Positions 57,706 to 64,000 of a stretch of DNA of 64,000 bases are shown here, piece by piece. The stretch lies in contig CM073321.1 of assembly GCA_037043015.1 (NCBI GenBank), positions 32,528,101 through 32,592,100 on the forward strand, in the 5' to 3' direction. The notes beneath the pieces were generated by a model that saw only the letters and a program-made list of their open reading frames with translations, had not been told where the DNA came from and made no database searches. The position numbers and the translations under genes were made by a program. The stretch comes from Bryum argenteum. Its lineage: Eukaryota; Streptophyta; Bryopsida; Bryales; Bryaceae. Every line of letters starts with the position of its first letter. The first letter of the stretch is position 1.

Positions 57706-57795
57706 GCTTTTCATGCCTATGACCATGTGCATGGGCATGGTCACGTACATGTCCATGCCCATGCATATGGTTATGGGCATGCCCATGAGGGTAAT
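57706..57795. repeat. CATG-rich simple repeat
   Basis: Repeated CATGGGCATGG / CCATGCCCATG words, largely self-complementary. One strand reads as a His/Gly-rich peptide, which I regard as incidental. Confidence 0.7.
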
Positions 57796-58238
57796 GATGA
57801 GGTGGGTCATGATGACCCCCCTCCGCTGTCATTCCCTCCCCCATTTGTCGTTGTTTGTTCTTCGTCTCCTCCTGTCGCGCCCCGAGTCTGCGTTGTCTGT
57901 ACTCGCTCCCGCATCCAAGTCCGCGCCTCCTGCGCTCGCTCTCGCCTCTGTGGTTCCTGTTGCTTTTGCGCTCCCTCCCACATCTGAGCCGCCCCGAGTC
58001 TGCGCTATTTGTCTCCTGATCCTCTTCGTGTTCTGGTTTGTCTCGTGATCCTCTTCGTGTTCGCTTTCTTAGCTTCGCCCGCTCCCGCTGTGTTCTGCGC
58101 CGCTCCTGTTCGTGTTCTGGCCGCTTGTCGAAGTCCCAGCTCCCGCATTTGCGTTCTTATTTGTTGTCCGAGCTCCAGCATTCGCGCTTCTGTTTGCGTT
58201 CCTCTTCGACGTCCCAGCTCCCGCATTCGTATTCGGCG

Positions 58239-58400
58239 TGTTTAGGTTTGTGTTTGCTTTGCTTTGTGTGTTTTAGGTTTGTGTTTGCTTTGCTTTGTGT
58301 GTTTTAGGTTTGTGTTTGCTTTGCTTTGTGTGTTTTAGGTTTGTGTTTGCTTTGCTTTGTGTGTTTTAGGTTTGTGTTTGCTTTGCTTTGCGTGTTTTGG
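58239..58400. repeat. 31-bp minisatellite
   Basis: About five near-perfect tandem copies of a unit built from GTTTTAGGTTTGTGTTTGC and TTTGCTTTGTGT. It contains TTTAGG words but is not a telomere repeat. Just upstream (57985-58240) are GC-rich direct repeats such as GATCCTCTTCGTGTTC. Confidence 0.92.
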
Positions 58401-58951
58401 GTGTGTGCAGTTCTCAGCGCATTTCAAGGTTTTAGTTTGAGAATTGTGCGTCACTGCATGCGAGTCTATTTTACTTTTTTCTTGTCTTTGTCTTCTTTGT
58501 TGTTTTGAAGTTCTTGGGTAGTAAAGATCGGAGTCTTCACTGAGCTAGTCTGTAAGTTCAAATGAGGTTTGATAGTGTCATTGATGATTTGTTGCATTTT
58601 TCTGAATTGAATTGCTAGACGTGTGTAGATAGCGTTTGACGAATCTAGTAGCTGCAAATTTGTACGAGGGTTTGAGATGATTCAGTCGAATTTGCTTTTG
58701 TTGTCTCAGGTTATTGCTTTTGAGGCGTTGCAAGTCCTCTTATGCATTGGACTCAGCATTATATTCAGTTTGACTTTGCAATAGCGCATTAGGCCTTCAC
58801 TCAGCAATCTTTCTGGTTGGATTGAAGTTCTGATTCGAATTGATATAAATTGCTGTTGAATGCTAAAATCTACGGTGTATGTAGATATAAGCTTCGATTC
58901 ACATGATTCCCTTTATTCCCATGCACGATACTTCATCACTAACTACCAATG

Positions 58952-59491
58952 TTATGTCCGGCGCGGACATAATGTTTGAGCAGAACCGAGTATTTGTCTA
59001 ATAAACGAAGGAATTATCCCCGGCCCGGGGATAATATTGTCATTTTGCCATGCTATAACAAAGAAAAAACAACAAATTATCCCCGGGCCGGGAATAATTT
59101 CTTAAAAAAACAGTAAATATAGTACTAGAAAGCAACAATTATCCCCCGCCTGGGCATAATTCTTACGCGTAGCCAAGTATTTGTCTAATATACGTAGGAA
59201 TTATCCCTGGCCCGGGGATAATATTGTCATTTTGCCATGCTATAAGAAAAAAGACAACAAATTATCTCCGGGTCGGGGATAATTCCATAAAAAATAGTAA
59301 GTATAGTACTAGAAAGCAACAATTATCTCCGGTCCGGGCATAATTCTTGCGCATAGCCGAGTATATGTCTAACGTACGAAGGAATTATCCACGGCCCGGG
59401 GATAATATTGTAGTTTTGCCATGCCATAACAAAATAATGAGTAAATATAGTACTAGATTGAGAGTCTCAATTATCCCCACACCAAAGATAA
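58952..59491. repeat. Array of ATTATCCCCGG/CCGGGGATAAT palindromes in a 187-bp tandem repeat
   Basis: Perfect palindrome at 59013-59035 (11-base arms, one central base). Near-perfect ones follow at 59075-59098, 59138-59160, 59199-59222, 59260-59284, 59321-59344 and 59383-59406, and a degraded one at 59468-59491. The surrounding sequence repeats with a period of about 187 bp, three palindromes per unit. A variant palindrome (TTATGTCCG, GCG, CGGACATAA) opens the array at 58952-58972. The array ends about 50 bp before the ATG of the next gene. Confidence 0.92.
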
Positions 59492-60968
59492 TTCCTAGAT
59501 TTCATATTCTAACTGTGACATTTACAATTGCAGACGGAACAATGGCTCTCAGCGCCACAAATCCCATCGCCATGTCCTTGGAGAAGGTCCAACACCCATT
59601 CGGGTTTGACCCATTCCTGCGCAATAACGATGACGAAAGCCTTGATCACTGGCTCATCAAAGATGTGGTGGTCAGCTGGACACTTAAAATCGTCAAGAAC
59701 CATGTCCTTGTCATGACTAAGATGGGCTACACGGACCCTTTCTTTCCCTTACACCATTATGTAAGGTTAACAGCATTCGAGGCACATAGGCAGAAGTACA
59801 TGTTGCTCAGGTGCGTCCTTCTACAGCAGGACGAGGATAGGGAACCTAACCACTTTGGAATTGTGGTAGAGGTGGCAGTAGACTGCGGAGCACAGTTCGA
59901 CCCGCACGGCTTTCTTGAGGAAGTGCGCAAGACTCGGCATGGCTTTCTCAAGTTCTGGGAGGACAACATCAAGAGCTGGGAGAACATTAACCAAGAAGAT
60001 ACAATTTGTAAGCTTGCGACAATGTTGTGCAGACTCTCACAGACGCATGAAGGATCAAGCAGTAAAGTGGCGAAGAAGAAGAAGGCACCCGCCGCCTCTG
60101 CACTTGTCCTGCATTCTGAAGCATCAGCTCCGCTATCAAGTGGTGCTTTGCCGGCTCCTCCGCGAGTGCTTGCTAAGAGGCTAATGAATGATGCAATTGT
60201 AGCAGGCAGAGCCGCCCCCAAAAAGAAGAGACAGCGTACCGCTCCCCCTGCAACCGCAAGTCAAGGATCGGCCTTAACTTCTCCTGTCGAAGTGCCCGCC
60301 CGACAGAAGAAGGATACATCCAAACCGTCGGCTGAAGTGGCAGACTATGTGAGCTTTGCTTCTGAGCAGACAGTCTTCAACGCCAGCTTCAAAGACTCAT
60401 TCCTATTCAAGAAAGAACAGAAGCAAGTGCCCATTTAGCAGCTTGAGAGGGGAAAGCACACGTGGGTAGTGCGAAGTCTTGAAAGGGACATCGTATCGAA
60501 CAACAAGCAATACCTCTTAAAGATGGGACATATCAACCGGAGGCAGACAATTATCATCACCCCCCTTGACGCCAATGGAAATTTGCTCCTTAGGCGGCCG
60601 ACAACATGGAAGTCAATTAAGGATGGTAGATTTGCCATCATTGATGGCCAGCACTCCGTGGAAGCCTCGAGGGAGCTTCAGAAACGAGCCCGTGACCGTG
60701 GACAGGAAGAAAGAACTTCTATCGTGGTATGCATACATTCTTTACGAGACCGACCCGAAGCGCCTCACAGCGATTTCGGCATTCCACAACACCACGAACC
60801 CACTTAAGCACGCCCAGCGGACGTGGGGCAACCAGATAAAACTTGGGAGGTCTATTTGGATCGACTGTGGCCGTCCGTCCGCAAGCGTGAACGAGAACGC
60901 GACTCGGAATAATGACTCGGTCTACAATCCCATCAATTTCAAGGTGAGATAATAGACATTTCCCATAG

Positions 60969-60990
60969 ATTATCCCCGGGCCGTGGATAA
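60969..60990. repeat. Intronic palindrome 1
   Basis: ATTATCCCCGG-GCCGTGGATAA, a near-perfect copy of the array palindrome, 25 bases inside the first intron. Confidence 0.8.
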
Positions 60991-61061
60991 CCCACTGTCT
61001 GTTTCAATATTGGCCTCACTGCCTTCGATTTAGTCTTTTTATTACGAGGACGACTGGAACT

Positions 61062-61084
61062 GTTATTCCCGACCCGGGGATAAC
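61062..61084. repeat. Intronic palindrome 2
   Basis: GTTATTCCCGA then CCCGGGGATAAC, in the same intron. Confidence 0.75.
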
Positions 61085-62397
61085 TATGCTCAAGTGCTTA
61101 GAAATGAGCAACAACAAACTCCCTGTAGCCTTAGTACTTACACTCTTCGCATCTAACATTTTTTTCAATGTTCTCTCAGAAATTTACGAATCTGCTCAAC
61201 ATCCGGTTTCGCAACATCAATCCCAACAAGGCAGGAAAGACCATTCTGACTACATCGGACCTCAAACACAAGATCCAGATCATCACATTTCCAGACAACA
61301 TGTATGATAAGTTCGAGGAGTTCGTCCATGTTGAAACCGCCGATGGAGCGATGAAGTATTCAAGGTTGTCCTTCCACAAAACGAAATACTTTCATCGCTT
61401 GAGCCACGCGTGTGGTGATTGGATAATTCGTCTGAAGTTCAAGGCAATTGTTTACCAAGAGTTGAAGGCGGTCAGATCACCTCTTCCATTCTTCCTTCCC
61501 AACGGGGAGCAGTATGCTCAGAGAAATGGAAGAAATGGAAGTCGACAAAGCGCTTCTTGACGGCGTCGTGGAACATGCTCATCAGCCACGTCAAGGCTAA
61601 ATTCTACTCGACCCGACTGCAGAATCAGAGGAAGTGGAAGACGGTCGGGGAGATGAAGCTCATGTTTCCCAACATCAAGGACTTCTTCAAGAACTTCGTG
61701 CGCGAGAAGACCAAGCATTGGGAGTCCAGCAAGGGATTCGATCTTCGAACCTTCGGCTCGAAGGCCATCACTCTCACTCGCCAACGGTTGACAGAGGCGC
61801 CTGCAGGAACAGTTTTGCTGGGGCTGTTTGATTTGCGAGACACTGCCTTCTCCCTGTGCACGGACTCCAATTCTGCGAAGGAGTTCTTCAAAGCCTTGGT
61901 AGCAAAGTTCGCGGTGATATCAAGTCCAGCTTACACAGACCCTACTGTATGGGTCTTGATTGTGAACGGCGCCACTGCGAAGAAGATGGATAAGCTGAAG
62001 GCGATGATTCAGCTCAGCCACCCCAACTACACAATGAGCACGTCCAAGTACGTGGTGTCAAAAGCTGAGAAAATCTTCAACGCTCCAGCCCTAGAGAAAG
62101 CTGCAAACGACGTGTTTATCGTCTTCTTGTTCAAGAAGACACCAGAAGGGCAAGCCTTCATCGGCACCAACCCGTCGGAGTTCAAAGCCCCACTTGTACC
62201 GTATTACATTGATAGTGGGCATTACAACGAATCCAAGTGGTGTGCTAAGTACTCGGAGGTGCGGATGGAGTTTTACATTGAACTCATCTGATCAAGAAAG
62301 ATCAATCAACTCTCGGGATCTTCTCCGGCTCCAAATTTATGGTCGCCTCCTTGGGAAGCTCAACATCTACGCTCCTCTCATGGACTGAAATAGTCCC

Positions 62398-62420
62398 ATT
62401 ATCCCTGCCCCGAGGATAAA
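62398..62420. repeat. Intronic palindrome 3
   Basis: ATTATCCCTG then CCCCGAGGATAAA, in the second intron; a weaker relative (GTTATCTCGGGCCAGGAATT) follows near 62555. Confidence 0.65.
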
Positions 62421-63979
62421 TAGCTCCCGCGCTTTTATAACTTTAGATGTGAACTAGTGTAGATATTCGGCCATGTCATCTGGTTAGATTTTCTGGTTCA
62501 AATCTATTCGTGTTGTTGAAAATCTTGCTTATCTCCCGATGTCAAGTTCTATAAGTTATCTCGGGCCAGGAATTTCTTTATCCAGTCCAACGTCACTGAC
62601 CGTTACTTCTCTTCTCATGCAGATCCCGAAACATGCCTTTTATGGCTTATTTGACAAGCACTACTACAGGGGTTACCTGCTCTCTGCGGGAAAAAGGGCC
62701 AGGTTTGACTATAGGGACTACATCCACCATGACTGTCCCTACGACACCAAGAAGAACTCATTGTCTGACGAAATAGCTGACCTCAGCCTTGTAACGAGGG
62801 CTTTATTCAAGGGAAGCCAACCATCATCTCCTGCAGCTGAGCCGTTGTCTGACCTGAAAGCTGAGGGTACGCAGTCGCCTCAAACTCAGACTCCAGATAT
62901 TTCTTCAGACTCCTTGGAGGAGAAGAATAGCAATGACTCTTCCAGCGACTCTGATGGTGACGATTCCAACGACTCAGACTATCATTCGATTGATCAGGAG
63001 ACACGAGATTCCTCGGTCATGCAATCTCCGCATGCATCGCTCACAGCACCATCAGCAAAAGCAACGCCCACAGCACCATCAGCGGAGGCAATGGAGACAT
63101 TTCCTCCTAGGTCCACTCTGATCAGTGACGAGGACCAGGCGCAAGGGCCTAGTATATAGAATCGATGCCCTCGTAATGAGCCTATGCCAGTGATCCCGTC
63201 GAGGCTCGTCGCGACGACAACAGTGTCTATTCAATCATTTGCGGATGTTGTCGTTGGATCTTTGGACAATTCCGAGGCGCTTGTTGATTCGCAGAGGCCA
63301 TTGAAACATCGGCTCGATGTTGCAGCTGAGACCACAACTCCGAGTCAACCATTGGATGGGGCCTCATCTACTATTGCACCTGCAGTGGACACAACCCCTC
63401 AGAGTAAAGTCTTAAACAGAGGGAGAAAACCACTCTATGTAATTGTGGCGCCCACCCACATATATATCGATCTGAGTGACGACGATGGCAGAGATTCCAC
63501 ACAGGAATTCTATGTCGTCGACGTCCCAGCTCCCGAAGGCAAAACCATCCAGTTGCTGTCGTCCACACCTTCGAGCTCCCAATGTCGAAACCCGCCTGTT
63601 GACGTTACCGAGCTGTTAGCTCTTGATGCTGACATGCCGGTAAACAACGAGAAGGTTGTTGTGGTTTGCAACCCCTCTACTAACCCGATGGCGAAAGCAG
63701 CAAGAGTTGCGCCTCCTCCAGGTGCTCCGGGTGTGAAGGTTGAAGAACACTACGGGGAGTATAGGAAGAAGCTAGCTGAGGAGGCCAGACTGGCAAAAGA
63801 GAAAGCCAAAAAGGAAGCAGAAGACGCAAATAAGCTTGCCGAACGTAACGCCATGATCAAGTGGATAAGGACCGGTTTCGGACGCGAGCCGATGCCAGCC
63901 CACATTGCTGCGATTGTTGCGTGCGAGGAGACGATTCTTCCTGCGACCTCGGACGCCGTGAGTTTCGAGCCTGCTGCTA

Positions 63980-64000
63980 ATTATCCCCAGGCCGGGGATA
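63980..64000. repeat. Intronic palindrome 4, cut by the window edge
   Basis: ATTATCCCCAGGCCGGGGATA, beginning 22 bases after the GTGAGT donor at 63958. Confidence 0.75.

Larger units (their letters stand above)
59542..63957 (+). pseudogene. Divergent ParB/DGQHR-like and methyltransferase-like gene, decaying, runs past the window
   Basis: Exon 1 59542-60943 starts MALSATNPIAMSLEKV after a plausible acceptor (TTGCAG). It holds a basic, Ala/Pro-rich stretch, a TAG at 60436, then a ParB-like core (VVRSLERDIVSNNKQYLLKM, FAIIDGQHSVEASRELQK), with a one-base shift near 60690. Intron 60944-61179 (GTGAGA...CTCTCAG). Exon 2 61180-about 62390 has a shift near 61510, AVISSPAYTDPTVW (compare SPPY), DVFIVFLFKKTPEG, EVRMEFYIELI and, after another shift at 62289, TLGIFSGSKFMVASL (compare FxGxG). 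Exon 3 62623-63957 is acidic/Ser-rich, then charged coiled coil (EYRKKLAEEARLAKEKAKKE), with one TAG at 63157 and a GTGAGT donor. Similar architecture to the gene at 33 kb, little direct identity. Confidence 0.65.

Noticed and set aside
57688-58300. His-rich frame (HGHGHVHVHAHAYGYGHAH) as a metal-binding protein.
   Set aside because: It arises from CATG simple repeats; no conserved context, start or introns.
58239-58400. Interstitial telomere repeat because of TTTAGG words.
   Set aside because: The unit is 31 bp with unrelated sequence between; no run of TTTAGGG.
58952-59491. CRISPR-like array because of regularly spaced palindromes.
   Set aside because: The spacers are themselves repeated with a 187-bp period, and the setting is eukaryotic.

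Overview
The window looks like nuclear DNA of a streptophyte (land plant or charophyte alga). The evidence is plant-type Copia and Gypsy LTR retrotransposons, hAT transposase remnants, three copies of a plant-transposon-type accessory ORF, and genes split by ordinary GT-AG introns with T-rich acceptors. I cannot name the species. No ordinary housekeeping gene was recognised; almost everything interpretable is a mobile element or its cargo.

Layout. 1-10513: an old minus-strand Copia (B) carries a young, near-intact Copia (A, 1822-7897) with apparently identical LTRs and a 5-bp target duplication. 10514-21600: mostly unassigned DNA with a minisatellite, a hAT remnant (~13 kb) and two decayed copies of the accessory ORF (14.3-15.6 kb plus strand, 18.9-20.8 kb minus strand). 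21601-46000 is a three-layer nest: a hAT transposase is split by a Gypsy element (21806-44897, duplication TTCAC), and the Gypsy reverse transcriptase is split by an 11.8-kb element (26673-38481) with heptad-rich terminal inverted repeats and a 9-10 bp target duplication. 46-51 kb: an LTR-like fragment and unassigned DNA. 51.1-54.35 kb: a truncated Gypsy fragment interrupted by Copia C. 54.35-56.93 kb: a broken minus-strand copy of the main cargo gene. 57-59.5 kb: AT-rich DNA, minisatellites and a palindrome array. 59.5-64 kb: a related decayed gene running off the window.

The most interesting system is the 11.8-kb element. It shows no transposase I recognise. It carries a minus-strand SWIM zinc-finger gene, a plus-strand acidic/basic coiled-coil gene, and an 11-exon gene joining a ParB-like domain (GNHR motif) to a C-terminal domain with the fold signature of N4/N6 amino DNA methyltransferases. 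A second copy with the same introns lies at 54.35-56.93 kb. A distant relative (DGQH motif plus FSGS methyltransferase motif) lies at 59.5-64 kb. That third gene is preceded by an array of near-perfect ATTATCCCCGG/CCGGGGATAAT palindromes, and the same palindrome recurs inside its introns. ParB-methyltransferase fusions are familiar in phages and plasmids. Intron-containing, apparently mobile versions in a plant-type genome, next to a dispersed palindrome, deserve follow-up. The reading frames and motifs were read directly; domain names come from motif recognition, and mobility and function are inferences.
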